Shown here piece after piece: positions 1 to 8,557 of a stretch of 64,000 bases of DNA. Each line of letters begins with the position of its first letter. The first letter of the stretch is position 1. The translations under genes were made by a program, and so were the position numbers. Location of the stretch: NCBI GenBank assembly GCA_965277835.1, contig OZ255841.1:1612001-1676000 (forward strand). Reading direction: 5' to 3'. A model generated the notes under the pieces. It was not told the origin of the DNA. It made no database searches and saw nothing but the letters and a program-made list of their open reading frames with translations. Source of the DNA: Arcticimaribacter sp965277835. Lineage in GTDB: Bacteria; Bacteroidota; Bacteroidia; Flavobacteriales; Flavobacteriaceae.

Positions 1-942
1 TTCTGCTAAGGATTTATAAATATTTAATTCTGTACCATGACACCGCTGTGCTCCTACAGCATTGGCATAATAACACGCTTCTATGTAATTATTGGTCTTT
101 AAAAAGCCAAACGCTAAACCGCCAGCAAAAGAATCTCCACACCCTGTTGTGTCTACTACATTTTCTACATTAATCCGTTTAACAAAATGTTCTTCTATTT
201 CTTCTTTTTCGTTTTTAAAGTAAACAACACAGCCTTGCTCGTCTAGTGTAATATAGACTGCTTTTACGCCTCTGTCTAAGCAATGTTTTGCAAACTTGGG
301 TAACTCGCTTAAAGGTAGTTCATAGTCTTCGGATAACTCTTCTTCTGTATATTCATATTTATACCAAGAACAAGCAGCTTCTTCTAAATTCATTTTAAGA
401 ATATCAATATAAGGTAACCATTGATCTCTGTCTATCCAAAAACGGTGTATTCTTTCTCCTTTTCTTGTACACGAATTGGTAGGGCCATGGGCATCAAAAA
501 CAATTACACCACTGCTGTTCTTTTTAATATATTTTAGAGTATCAAGGGCTATTTCAAAATCAGTAACAGGAACAAAAACAAAGGCATCTGCAGACATTAA
601 ATCTTCAACATGACAAGGTAAGATAGGAGACATAAATCCAGTTTGATATTCTTTTCGCTTATTTTGGTCAATATAATTTAGCGAAATAACATCTCCTCGG
701 TCTAAATCGGAATTAATATAATTTAGATTAACATTGGAAAAAGGAGCAAGGAGTTTTTTAATAGGGGCACTGTCTTTTTTTTGAATATGTGTCACCGGAA
801 TAATCTCGGAATCACTACCAGATAATTGTGATAAAGCAACAACAGGGTATAGTACACAGCCATATTTTTCTACAACTTTCCTTTCATAAGTTATAATCCG
901 ATCTCTAGGGATAGGCCCTAAAACAATAATTTTATAATTCAT
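1..942 (-). CDS. PfkB-family carbohydrate/nucleoside kinase (3' end outside window)
   Basis: The reading frame starts at the ATG at 942 and stays open to the window edge, so at least 314 residues are seen and the C-terminus is missing. The best marker is the PfkB signature 2 near the end, DTTGCGDSFAGGLAFG, whose second Asp is the catalytic base; the usual Ala of DTTGAGD is Cys here. The N-terminus (MNYKIIVLGPIPRD) fits the first beta strand of the ribokinase fold. The family phosphorylates a sugar or nucleoside hydroxyl with ATP in the cytoplasm. The substrate cannot be told from the sequence. An isolated gene, 219 bp upstream of a GNAT gene's stop, so probably its own transcript. Confidence 0.85.
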   Translation of the reverse strand, partial: MNYKIIVLGPIPRDRIITYERKVVEKYGCVLYPVVALSQLSGSDSEIIPVTHIQKKDSAPIKKLLAPFSNVNLNYINSDLDRGDVISLNYIDQNKRKEYQTGFMSPILPCHVEDLMSADAFVFVPVTDFEIALDTLKYIKKNSSGVIVFDAHGPTNSCTRKGERIHRFWIDRDQWLPYIDILKMNLEEAACSWYKYEYTEEELSEDYELPLSELPKFAKHCLDRGVKAVYITLDEQGCVVYFKNEKEEIEEHFVKRINVENVVDTTGCGDSFAGGLAFGFLKTNNYIEACYYANAVGAQRCHGTELNIYKSLAE

Positions 943-1161
943 TTTTATGTTGGCTTTATCAGAACAGATATTTACATAAACTGTAATTAGCTGTTTGTTA
1001 AGAACTAAAGGTATAAAATTATGATTGGATATACAATGAGTTTGCGTAACTGTTAGAGGGATGATTTAAAAATGCGATACTCTTTTATAATATTTACCTG
1101 CAAAAAGTATTGAATATAACGCAATAGAGTAGTTAAAGGCATTTTATGTTTTAGCCCTAGA

Positions 1162-1707
1162 TTATCTCCAATCCCATAACAAAATATTCCATTCATCGGT
1201 ACTGTCTTTAAAGGTAAAAACTGTTTTGAAACCAACGCTTATATGCGCTTTCATTGAAAGAATATTGCTAGAAGAAACTTCTGTTAAACAAATATCAAAA
1301 AGGCTAGAATAGACTTCTTTATGTTTTGCGTATAGTTTTTTTAAAATGCCTTTTCTCCTATGAGAATTAGCGATACATATTTGACCCATGACATAATAAT
1401 TATAATCGCTCAACATTTTATTTTTATATTGAACCTTATGGAAGGTGCTAAACATTGGCATTAGAACAGGAATAAATGTTTTAAATTCCTTTAGCATTAC
1501 CAGTGCATATCCAACGACTTTTTTATTATCTACTGCAATAATTTGTTTTGCTCCTTTGTTCATTTTTTTAAGCAAATTCAAATCATGACAGACTGTTACA
1601 AAGCCATTATTTTTATTAGGGATGTTTTCAAAATGATTTTCTTTTTGTAAATCAAGAATTTCTAAGAGTTCATTTTCTGTTTCGGTTAATTTTATTTTCA
1701 TTCCCAT
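1162..1707 (-). CDS. GNAT-family N-acetyltransferase
   Basis: A 181-residue protein with the layout of the GNAT fold: a beta strand with VVGYALVM at about residues 64-71, then the acetyl-CoA pyrophosphate-binding motif A region QICIANSHRRKGILKKLY (about 108-125), where RRKGIL stands for R/Q-x-x-G-x-G/A, then LTEVSSSNILSMKAHISVGF, which matches the region where an Asn and a bulge helix complete the CoA site. It transfers an acetyl group from acetyl-CoA to an unknown amine. The start at 1707 gives MGMKIKL; the second Met at 1701 is equally possible. It follows the CvfB-like gene by 27 bp on the same strand and may be its operon partner. Confidence 0.8.
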   Translation of the reverse strand: MGMKIKLTETENELLEILDLQKENHFENIPNKNNGFVTVCHDLNLLKKMNKGAKQIIAVDNKKVVGYALVMLKEFKTFIPVLMPMFSTFHKVQYKNKMLSDYNYYVMGQICIANSHRRKGILKKLYAKHKEVYSSLFDICLTEVSSSNILSMKAHISVGFKTVFTFKDSTDEWNILLWDWR

Positions 1708-1734
1708 AGATAATAAGAATAAATTTTTGCAGTC

Positions 1735-2151
1735 TTATGGTTTAACAAGTTCAATACGATCGTCTAATAATCGTATTAATTTGCGTTTATATAAAAACCC
1801 AATGGCTTTTTTAAACGCTTTCTTACTCATATTTAGAGTGCTTTTAATGGCTTCGGGACTGCTTTTGTCGGTTAGTGATATAAATCCGTTTTGTTTCAAA
1901 ACCACCATTATGGAATCACAATCTATATCAATAACATTTAAAAACCCTTGTGGACGTAGAGATACGTCTATTTTCCCGTCTTCACGAATATTTTTAATAT
2001 ACCCTTTAATAGGTTTGTTTTTGTCCAATGGACCAAAAACTTCATTACGAAATAAAAGCCCTTCGAACTCTTCGTCAATAAGCACAACAAAACCTAAGTC
2101 AGTTGCTCTTTTTATAGTTAATACTACACGGTCTCCTATTTGATATTCCAT
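1735..2151 (-). CDS. Short CvfB-like RNA-binding protein (S1 domain plus winged helix)
   Basis: At 138 residues this corresponds to only the C-terminal half of CvfB-type proteins, which are usually about 280 residues with several S1-like barrels followed by a winged helix. Visible here is one S1-like domain (about 1-65; GDRVVLTIKRATDLGFVV, then YIKNIREDGKIDVSLRPQGF, the typical S1-CvfB linker) and a winged helix (about 75-138; MSKKAFKKAIGFLYKRKLI). Only 22 bp separate its start from the arginase stop, so no upstream half is hidden there. It is either a genuine short paralogue or a truncated gene with a new start. CvfB proteins bind RNA; the target is unknown. Confidence 0.75.
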   Translation of the reverse strand: MEYQIGDRVVLTIKRATDLGFVVLIDEEFEGLLFRNEVFGPLDKNKPIKGYIKNIREDGKIDVSLRPQGFLNVIDIDCDSIMVVLKQNGFISLTDKSSPEAIKSTLNMSKKAFKKAIGFLYKRKLIRLLDDRIELVKP

Positions 2152-2173
2152 TTGATAAGTAAAGGTAACCCTT

Positions 2174-3112
2174 TTATTGAAAAAGCCTTTGAACTACTTC
2201 GAAAGCTGCTTCTGCCATACGGTTTCCTTTGTTGTCTAACAAAGGGTTTACTTCTGTTACTTCAAGGCTAATTACTTTTTTAGAAGCCATAATGTTTTCG
2301 ATTATTGCAACAACTTCGTTTACATCAAACCCTTTAGAAACAGGAGTCCCTGTTCCTTTCGAAATTAAATCGCAATCGAGACTATCAACATCAAAAGAAA
2401 TATAAATAATATCAACATCTTTTAATTTTTCTAAAGCTTCAGATACGCAAACCTCTAACCCCCTATGACGGATTTCATGTACGGCATAATTTTTAATCTT
2501 TTGTTGCTCTATGACTTTATCTTCGACTTCTTCGGTATCGCGAAGACCAAAGAAAACTAAGTGCGAAGGGATTACTTTATGTGAGTTATTTCCAATTTGC
2601 TTAATATCATCCCAGTATTTTTTTGTTTTTTCGGTAACTTCATTAATAGCAAAGTCTTCGTTATCATTTCCTAGAGCAGCGGCTAAGGGCATTCCGTGTA
2701 TGTTCCCCGAAGGCGTGCTAAAAGGAGTATGTAAATCTGCATGGGCATCTATCCAAATTGCACCTAATGTTTTGTTAGGATACGCTTTTTTAATTCCTGC
2801 CATAGATCCTAAAGAAGAAGAATGATCACCCGAAAAAATTAAAGGGAAATGACCTTGAATTAAGGTAGAGCTTACCGAGTTGCAAACACGCTCGCATTGT
2901 TCTTGTACAAAACGAATACGGTGTTCAATTTTAAAAGACTTTTTGTCGTATATGGTTTCGTTATGTGTTGCAACATCTTCGAAGGGGTGCATATTAAAAA
3001 ATCCATTTTTTTGATTTATTGCTGCAATTTCAATCGCATCAATACCAAGATCAGAGCCTCTTGTACCTGCTCCGATATCGGACCTGTTTTTTATAATTTT
3101 AATAGGATTCAT
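2174..3112 (-). CDS. Arginase / ureohydrolase-family protein
   Basis: A 312-residue ureohydrolase with the binuclear manganese ligands in order: GDHSSS (first His), DAHADLHTP, SFDVDSLDC, and the C-terminal EVNPLLD that is typical of this superfamily. Arginase converts arginine to ornithine and urea in the cytoplasm. Its ATG overlaps the stop of the proline dehydrogenase gene by four bases, which shows translational coupling and supports a catabolic role: arginine to ornithine, then through an aminotransferase not seen here to glutamate semialdehyde/P5C, and by P5C dehydrogenase to glutamate. Agmatinase or formimidoylglutamase activity cannot be excluded from motifs alone, but the neighbours favour arginase. 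Confidence 0.88.
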   Translation of the reverse strand: MNPIKIIKNRSDIGAGTRGSDLGIDAIEIAAINQKNGFFNMHPFEDVATHNETIYDKKSFKIEHRIRFVQEQCERVCNSVSSTLIQGHFPLIFSGDHSSSLGSMAGIKKAYPNKTLGAIWIDAHADLHTPFSTPSGNIHGMPLAAALGNDNEDFAINEVTEKTKKYWDDIKQIGNNSHKVIPSHLVFFGLRDTEEVEDKVIEQQKIKNYAVHEIRHRGLEVCVSEALEKLKDVDIIYISFDVDSLDCDLISKGTGTPVSKGFDVNEVVAIIENIMASKKVISLEVTEVNPLLDNKGNRMAEAAFEVVQRLFQ

Positions 3113-4287
3113 TTCTGTTTTTTAATTTTTCTTCGTTTTATTTCTGTTCGAATTAGTTCTAACTCCCTTGAAGTTTGGTTTGCCACAGAACTATTTTCGT
3201 CAGCCCTTCTAATCAAATAGGGAATTACTTTTTTGAGAGGCCCAAAAGGTAAATATTTTATAACATTATATCCGCTATTCGAAAGATTATAAGACATATT
3301 ATCGCTCATACCAAATAAATGACTGAAAAACACATGGGGGTGATTTTTGGGGATATTCATTTGTTTCATTAAGCTAATAGCTTTTAGGGTGCTTGCTTCG
3401 TTATGACTTCCTATAAAAACAGCAGCATGATTTAGGTTTTTGAACAAGAGTTCAACTCCTTTATCAAAATTATTATCTGTAATTTCTTTTGAAGGACAGA
3501 CAGGGTTAGGTAACTTTAGTTGATTAGCACGCAGTGTTTCTTTTTTGATATATGCCCCTCGAACAAGTTTAACCCCTATTTGAAACTTCTCTTTTTTCGA
3601 TTTTTCAATTAAAGAAATTAAATAAGGGAAACGTTCCGATAAATACATTTGAATGGTAGCAAACACAACTATTTCAGTTTTGTTATAAGTTACCATCATT
3701 TCTTCTAAAAGGGAATCGAGTGCTGGTTGAATCCAGCTTTCTTCGGCATCAATTAAAATTTTAAGATTTTGTTCAGCTGCTTTTTGGCAACTTTTATGGA
3801 AGCGTTCTTTAACATTATTCCAAGCTTGTTTTTCTTCATGGGTTAGTTTTTTTTTAGCACTTACTTTTTCAAATAATGTAATATCTCCATAACCTGTAGG
3901 TTTAAAAACAGCAAAAGGTATTCCTTCCTCGGAGCTAGAGGCATCCATTGTTCGAAGAATTTCTGTTAAACACTGGTTAAAACCAAGCTCAGAGTTTACG
4001 CCTTCAACCGAATAATTTAAAACAGAACTTATATTGCTTTTGCGAAGTTTTAGAACTGCGGTTTTGGCTTCTTCTAGCGTAGTTCCTACACAAAAGTAGT
4101 TAAACATAGTTTTGTGAATTAACCCTTTAATAGGAGCCCCTATTTTGAGGCAAAATAAAATAAAGCGTGTGCCTATTTTAGTTAAAAAAGAAGAAGACAT
4201 TAACTTAAAAAGAATATACGTTTTTTTAAGGTCAGCATCGGTTTTAGATGCGAAAGCAATTTGCGTATTATCAAAAAGCGTATTCAT
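3109..4287 (-). CDS. Proline dehydrogenase (FAD-dependent)
   Basis: A 392-residue monofunctional proline dehydrogenase, which oxidises L-proline to pyrroline-5-carboxylate with FAD and passes electrons to the quinone pool. The beta/alpha barrel is recognised from segments such as KLVRGAYIKKE (about 243-253), IGSHNEAS (about 292-299) and the C-terminal substrate-binding helix YLIRRADENSSVA, whose two Arg residues bind the proline carboxylate. It is not fused to P5C dehydrogenase as in Gram-negative PutA; the partner is the separate gene seven bases upstream. Its end overlaps the arginase start by four bases, so the three genes form one operon read toward low coordinates. Confidence 0.95.
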   Translation of the reverse strand: MNTLFDNTQIAFASKTDADLKKTYILFKLMSSSFLTKIGTRFILFCLKIGAPIKGLIHKTMFNYFCVGTTLEEAKTAVLKLRKSNISSVLNYSVEGVNSELGFNQCLTEILRTMDASSSEEGIPFAVFKPTGYGDITLFEKVSAKKKLTHEEKQAWNNVKERFHKSCQKAAEQNLKILIDAEESWIQPALDSLLEEMMVTYNKTEIVVFATIQMYLSERFPYLISLIEKSKKEKFQIGVKLVRGAYIKKETLRANQLKLPNPVCPSKEITDNNFDKGVELLFKNLNHAAVFIGSHNEASTLKAISLMKQMNIPKNHPHVFFSHLFGMSDNMSYNLSNSGYNVIKYLPFGPLKKVIPYLIRRADENSSVANQTSRELELIRTEIKRRKIKKQK

Positions 4288-4294
4288 GTCTTTA

Positions 4295-5920
4295 TTAGCT
4301 CATAAAAGGATAGCGATAATTTTTAGGGGGAACTAAAGTTTCTTTAACCAATTGGGGAGATACCCAACGTAATAAATTTAATTTTGACCCAGCTTTATCA
4401 TTAGTTCCCGAGGCACGGGCACCGCCAAAAGGTTGTTGCCCTACAACAGCACCACTAGGTTTGTCATTAATATAAAAATTACCAGCACTGTTTTCTAAAG
4501 ATAAGCGGGCGTGTTCAATGATTGCTCTGTCTTTAATCATAATCGCTCCCGTGAGTGCATATTCGGATGTTGAATCGACCAACTTTAAAGTATCTTCCCA
4601 GAGGTCGTCTTCATAAATATAAATAGTAACAACAGGGCCAAATAGTTCACGTTCCATAGTGTCATAATGAGGGTCAGTGGTAACCAAAACAGTAGGGTCT
4701 ATAAAATAACCTTTGGAATCATCATAAGTTCCTCCAACAAGAATTTCAACAGCACTATCCTTTTTTGCGTGTTCAATCGCCTCAGTAAGTCGGTCAAAAG
4801 AACCTTTATGGATAACGGCAGTCATAAAGTTTTTCAATTCCCTCGGAGACCCTAAAGTAATTGTATTTATGTCTTTTACTAATTTATCTAAAATATCTTG
4901 AGACGTGGACTTAGGTAGATATACCCTTGACGCAGCCGAACATTTTTGCCCTTGGAATTCAAAAGCACCTCTTATAATTGCAGTCGCTACTTCTTCTACA
5001 TTAGCAGATTTATGGGCTAAGATATAATCTTTACCTCCAGTTTCTCCAACAATTCTTGGGTAGGTTTTATAGGTATGAATATTAGTCCCGATTTTATTCC
5101 AAATATTTTTAAAAACATGAGTTGACCCTGTAAAGTGTATTCCTGCAAAATCTGAGCTTTTTAAAATTGTATTGGTAACCATTTCAGGGTCTCCGTTAAT
5201 CATATTAATAACTCCTTTAGGTAGCCCAGCTTCTTCGAAAATATCCATTATAATTTTGGCAGAAAACATTTGAGAGTCACTAGGCTTCCATACCACAGTA
5301 TTTCCCATTAGTGCAGGTGAAGCACAAAGATTCCCAGCGATTGCAGTAAAGTTAAAAGGGCTTATGGCGTATATAAAACCTTCGAGGGGGCGATAGTGCA
5401 CATGGTTCCATACACCTTCTGAAGATTCAGGTTGGTCATCGTAAATGTCTTCTGCAAAGTGGACATTGAACCTTAGAAAATCGATAAACTCACAAGCTGC
5501 ATCAATTTCTGCTTGATGTACTGTTTTGGATTGCCCAATCATTGTTGCGGCGTTTATCAAATATCGATATGGCCCTGCGATTAAATCAGCTGCTTTTAAA
5601 AACACAGCAGCTCGAGCAGCAAAAGGCATTTTTGCCCATGTTTCTCTTGCGTTTAAAGCAGCAGAAATAGCTTGATTTACGTGTGCTTCGGTAGCTAAAT
5701 TATAAGTGCCCAAGTTGTGTTTATGATCGTGCGGAGGATGCATAGTTCTGGTTTCAGAACTAGTAATTTCTTTTCCTCCAATTTTCAGTGGAATATGAAT
5801 TTTTTTTGAAAAAAGAGCATCGTAAGTAGCTTCTATTTTTGCTCTTTCGGGAGTGTTAGGAGCATATGACTTAACAGGCTCATTTATTGGAAAAGGAGAC
5901 TTTATAAAACTATTAGACAT
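4295..5920 (-). CDS. pruA: L-glutamate gamma-semialdehyde (P5C) dehydrogenase
   Basis: A 541-residue NAD-dependent aldehyde dehydrogenase that oxidises glutamate semialdehyde (from P5C) to glutamate, the second step of proline catabolism. The key residues are visible: the Glu in VGETGGKD, the catalytic Cys in FQGQKCSAASRVYLP, and the cofactor-region sequences YAISPFNFTAIAGNL and FTGST. The length and the N-terminal extension fit the RocA/PruA and mitochondrial ALDH4A1 type. First gene of the operon with proline dehydrogenase (7 bp gap) and arginase. The 122-bp region upstream, shared with a divergent lipoprotein gene, should hold its promoter. Confidence 0.95.
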   Translation of the reverse strand: MSNSFIKSPFPINEPVKSYAPNTPERAKIEATYDALFSKKIHIPLKIGGKEITSSETRTMHPPHDHKHNLGTYNLATEAHVNQAISAALNARETWAKMPFAARAAVFLKAADLIAGPYRYLINAATMIGQSKTVHQAEIDAACEFIDFLRFNVHFAEDIYDDQPESSEGVWNHVHYRPLEGFIYAISPFNFTAIAGNLCASPALMGNTVVWKPSDSQMFSAKIIMDIFEEAGLPKGVINMINGDPEMVTNTILKSSDFAGIHFTGSTHVFKNIWNKIGTNIHTYKTYPRIVGETGGKDYILAHKSANVEEVATAIIRGAFEFQGQKCSAASRVYLPKSTSQDILDKLVKDINTITLGSPRELKNFMTAVIHKGSFDRLTEAIEHAKKDSAVEILVGGTYDDSKGYFIDPTVLVTTDPHYDTMERELFGPVVTIYIYEDDLWEDTLKLVDSTSEYALTGAIMIKDRAIIEHARLSLENSAGNFYINDKPSGAVVGQQPFGGARASGTNDKAGSKLNLLRWVSPQLVKETLVPPKNYRYPFMS

Positions 5921-6042
5921 AACATTTTTTAATTAGATTATATATCAAAAGTACATATAAAAACATATAAAAGAAGATAATTTTTAATGTGTTATTATAA
6001 TTAATAAAGCATTATATTCGGTGACATAAAAAAATCAAAATT

Positions 6043-6537
6043 ATGAACCGTAAAATAACTTTAGGATTACTTATCGCTACAGTAGTACTAACTACAGGAT
6101 GTGCAAGTATTTTTAGTAAATCTATTTACCCTGTTTCAATTAACAGCACTCCTTCGGAGGCTAAAATTACAATTGAAAACAGTAGTAAATTAAGGGTGTA
6201 CGAAGGCGTTACTCCTGCAACAGTAAGACTTAATTCGAGCGAAGGCTTTTTTAAGAAAGCTACTTATAGTATAAAATTCGAAAAAGAAGGGCATGCTACT
6301 AAAACAATCTCTATACAGTCTAAACTAGATGGATGGTATTTTGGAAATCTTTTAATAGGAGGTTTTTTAGGAATGTTAATTATTGACCCAGCAACAGGCG
6401 CTATGTTTGCTTTAGAGACCTCAAACGTAGGTGTATCATTGGACGCTCTATCTACAACAGCCTCAAAAGGAGAATTAAAAATTTATGATTTGGATCAAAT
6501 CCCTGAAGAGTGGGTAGATCATCTTGTAAAGTTGTAG
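6043..6537 (+). CDS. PEGA-like lipoprotein of unknown function
   Basis: A 164-residue protein with a lipoprotein signal peptide: MNRKITLG, a hydrophobic stretch and the lipobox VVLTTGC, which puts the lipidated Cys at residue 19. After it comes a beta-rich region, YPVSINSTPSEAKITIEN, resembling the PEGA-type fold, in which short repeats present surface loops. Around residues 105-125 there is a Gly-rich hydrophobic stretch (NLLIGGFLGMLIIDPATGAM) that could insert in the membrane. It is probably anchored to the inner or outer membrane on the periplasmic side. It is divergent from pruA and stands alone. No function is assigned. Confidence 0.7.
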   Translation: MNRKITLGLLIATVVLTTGCASIFSKSIYPVSINSTPSEAKITIENSSKLRVYEGVTPATVRLNSSEGFFKKATYSIKFEKEGHATKTISIQSKLDGWYFGNLLIGGFLGMLIIDPATGAMFALETSNVGVSLDALSTTASKGELKIYDLDQIPEEWVDHLVKL

Positions 6538-6599
6538 CTTTTCTGTTTTTATAGATAAGTAAGAACCATAATTTAGGCGTTATTTATTTTCAATTATAT

Positions 6600-6630
6600 T
6601 TGGTTTATAAAATAAACTAGTTTATATTTG
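6600..6630 (+). promoter_or_regulatory. Flavobacterial-type promoter for the membrane protein/HTH operon
   Basis: TTG at 6600-6602, a 20-base spacer, and TATATTTG at 6623-6630 fit the Bacteroidota -33/-7 consensus. It lies 25 bases upstream of the ATG at 6656. A small inverted repeat (TTTATAAAATAAA) fills part of the spacer and could be an operator for the winged-helix protein encoded downstream; that is inference. Confidence 0.6.
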
Positions 6631-6655
6631 AAAAATAATTTTAAAACTTAATATT

Positions 6656-7231
6656 ATGAAATCTACAGAAGTTACACCAAAAGAACAACTAGAGCTTATT
6701 GAACAAACGATTAATCAAGCAAAAGAAAATCTATGCGCGCATAGTTTTTCTTTTCTTTTTTGGGGATGGTTGGTTAGTTTTACCGCTATACTAAATTATA
6801 TTCTTTTATCTTTCACTTCATTAGCTCAACAGAGCTATATAGTTTGGCCTATTATTACTTTTTTAGGCACTTTTTTTATAATAAATTATTATCGCAAAAA
6901 GGGTAAAACCGCAGCATATCATACGCATCTCGAATATTTTTTATCTCGTATGTGGATGGTTATAGGAGCTGTTTTAGTTTTAACCTCTTTTATTACTCCT
7001 TTTATTTTAATAGACCCTTGGTTTTTCTTTCCAATTATAGCAGCGATAGGGATTATTGTTAGTGGCGTTATACTTAAATTCAACCCACTGATTTTTGGAG
7101 GAATTGTTCTAATAGCGTTCCCGTTTTATAGTAAATTGTTTAATGAAGCTAACATTTTGTTATTATACGCAGTAGTTATAATGATTACGCTTTTAATTCC
7201 AGGGTATATCCTTAAAGGTCAAAAAAAATGA
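6656..7231 (+). CDS. Multi-pass membrane protein, regulator-linked
   Basis: A 191-residue protein with a short charged N-terminus (about 25 residues) and five or six predicted membrane helices (about 28-50, 60-80, 102-122, 124-142, 146-160, 165-185). No catalytic motif is visible. Its stop overlaps the start of a small winged-helix regulator (ATGA), an arrangement very common in Bacteroidota, in which the regulator probably controls the operon in response to a membrane or envelope signal. I do not recognise a function; such pairs are usually annotated as hypothetical membrane protein and transcriptional regulator. Confidence 0.75.
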   Translation: MKSTEVTPKEQLELIEQTINQAKENLCAHSFSFLFWGWLVSFTAILNYILLSFTSLAQQSYIVWPIITFLGTFFIINYYRKKGKTAAYHTHLEYFLSRMWMVIGAVLVLTSFITPFILIDPWFFFPIIAAIGIIVSGVILKFNPLIFGGIVLIAFPFYSKLFNEANILLLYAVVIMITLLIPGYILKGQKK

Positions 7232-7509
7232 ACCCTTTAGATCCTTTATTAACAACTCCTCTTAGGTTGGGAGTAATGTCTATGGTAATTAAGTTTAAAG
7301 CAGTTTCTTTTGTGTATTTAAAAGATCAACTTAACGTTACTCAAGGGAATTTAAGTGTACAGCTAAATAAACTGAAAGATGCAGATTATATTATCATTGA
7401 AAAACGGTTTGAAGGGAGTTACCCTTTAACAGAAGTAAAAATCACTAAAACAGGGATTAATGCTTTTGAAAATCATGTTAAAAATTTAAAAGACTATTTA
7501 CATCTTTAA
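7228..7509 (+). CDS. Winged-helix DNA-binding regulator (HTH_34/MarR-like)
   Basis: A 93-residue protein that is essentially one winged helix-turn-helix domain. The start of the domain is LTTPLRLGVMSMV, the recognition-helix region is LKDQLNVTQGNLSVQLNKL (about 32-50), and the wing is IEKRFEGSYPLTEVKITKTG. Proteins of this size and pattern (HTH_34 family) act as dimeric repressors or activators of the gene they are cotranscribed with. It overlaps the upstream membrane-protein gene by four bases. A strong hairpin terminator follows at 7572-7637. Confidence 0.85.
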   Translation: MNPLDPLLTTPLRLGVMSMVIKFKAVSFVYLKDQLNVTQGNLSVQLNKLKDADYIIIEKRFEGSYPLTEVKITKTGINAFENHVKNLKDYLHL

Positions 7510-7571
7510 GATTCAAACTCACTTAGCTATGTTAAAAAATAAAATTTAATGTAGAATTAATATAAGCGGAC

Positions 7572-7637
7572 AAGCGTACTTAAATTTAGAGAAATACAAT
7601 ATAAAAAGAGTATCTCTAAATTAAGTACGCTTTTTTA
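7572..7637 (+). terminator. Long stem-loop terminator
   Basis: An inverted repeat of about 22 bp with two single-base A bulges in the left arm (AAGCGTACTTAAATTTAGAG near 7572-7591, the complement of CTCTAAATTAAGTACGCTT near 7614-7632) around a short AT loop, followed by a T run at 7631-7636. It ends the membrane protein/HTH operon and is longer than the usual intrinsic terminators of this window. Confidence 0.75.
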
Positions 7638-7690
7638 GTGTTAAGGGTTTCAAATAATTTCAGTATATTCCAAATAAAAAAGAAATATTT

Positions 7691-8557
7691 GTGCAACAAA
7701 CTCTATTTCAAAAAATTTTAATTGGTTTTGCTTTTTCTCCAAACCTAAAGGCAAATGTATTTGAGGCAATGCGTTTAGCAAACTTTTTGGGTGCGCATTT
7801 ATATTTTTTACATGTAGGAAATAAAACAGCGTCGAAGGAACAAATATTCAATGACATTATACAAGAGGCAGAGATAGAGGTAAAAGGACTTTCTATTCTT
7901 TGGGAAGAAGGGAACCCTGCAAAAGTAATTTTTGAACAGTGCAAAAAGAATACTATTGATTTGCTATTACTTGGGGCATTACAGCGCGAGAATATGCTAA
8001 AATTTTATATGGGTTCAATTGCAAGAAAGCTTACAAGAAAAGCACCTTGTTCGGTGTTGTTGTTAATTAAACCTTCGGTAATAAGAGACCCTTCTCAACA
8101 TGTTGTTGTAAATGCTTTTGAAAACCAACAAACAGAGAGTACAATTAAAGCCGCGTTTCATTTTGCACAGGCATTGAGTATTCCTAAACTTACTTTGGTT
8201 GAAGAAATAAACAGTTCGGAGTTGGCTATAAAAGCAGACGATGACTATAGTTTGAGAAAAATAGTTTTAAGAAAAGAAAAATTGAAACGGCGCGAACGTT
8301 TCCGTTTTAAAGAAATATTAAGTAAAATTCCAGAACAATTAAAAGAAAAAATTCAAGTACGGTCGCAACATATTTTTGGAACTCGGGGATATTCAATAGG
8401 ACATTATGCTAAGGTAGTCCGTGCGGATTTACTTGTAATGAATACGACCGAAACGCGGCGGACATTTTTTAAAAGACTATTCCCAAAAGATATAGAACAT
8501 ATTCTTTCGGAGTTACCCACAGATGTTTTAATTGTTCAGAGTAAGAATAATGAGTAG
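7691..8557 (+). CDS. Tandem-domain universal stress protein (UspA family)
   Basis: A 288-residue protein with two UspA-type Rossmann-like domains (about 1-135 and 140-285). The first ends with a recognisable nucleotide-binding loop region, LGALQRENMLKFYMGSIARKLTRKAPCSVLLL, which matches G-2x-G-9x-G(S/T). The second ends in LPTDVLIVQ. It starts at a GTG (7691). Its stop lies eight bases inside the next gene, a SulP transporter, so the two are translationally coupled. Usp genes are often paired with anion or cation transporters and may regulate them through ATP or other nucleotide binding; that role is inferred. Confidence 0.85.
   Translation: MQQTLFQKILIGFAFSPNLKANVFEAMRLANFLGAHLYFLHVGNKTASKEQIFNDIIQEAEIEVKGLSILWEEGNPAKVIFEQCKKNTIDLLLLGALQRENMLKFYMGSIARKLTRKAPCSVLLLIKPSVIRDPSQHVVVNAFENQQTESTIKAAFHFAQALSIPKLTLVEEINSSELAIKADDDYSLRKIVLRKEKLKRRERFRFKEILSKIPEQLKEKIQVRSQHIFGTRGYSIGHYAKVVRADLLVMNTTETRRTFFKRLFPKDIEHILSELPTDVLIVQSKNNE

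Noticed and set aside
1053..1235. 60-codon open frame between the kinase and GNAT genes
   Set aside because: It overlaps the end of the GNAT gene, has no recognisable features and an unconvincing start.
1727..2143. Long open frame on the plus strand opposite the CvfB-like gene
   Set aside because: The product shows no domain and is a shadow of the real minus-strand gene, which has clear S1 and winged-helix sequences.
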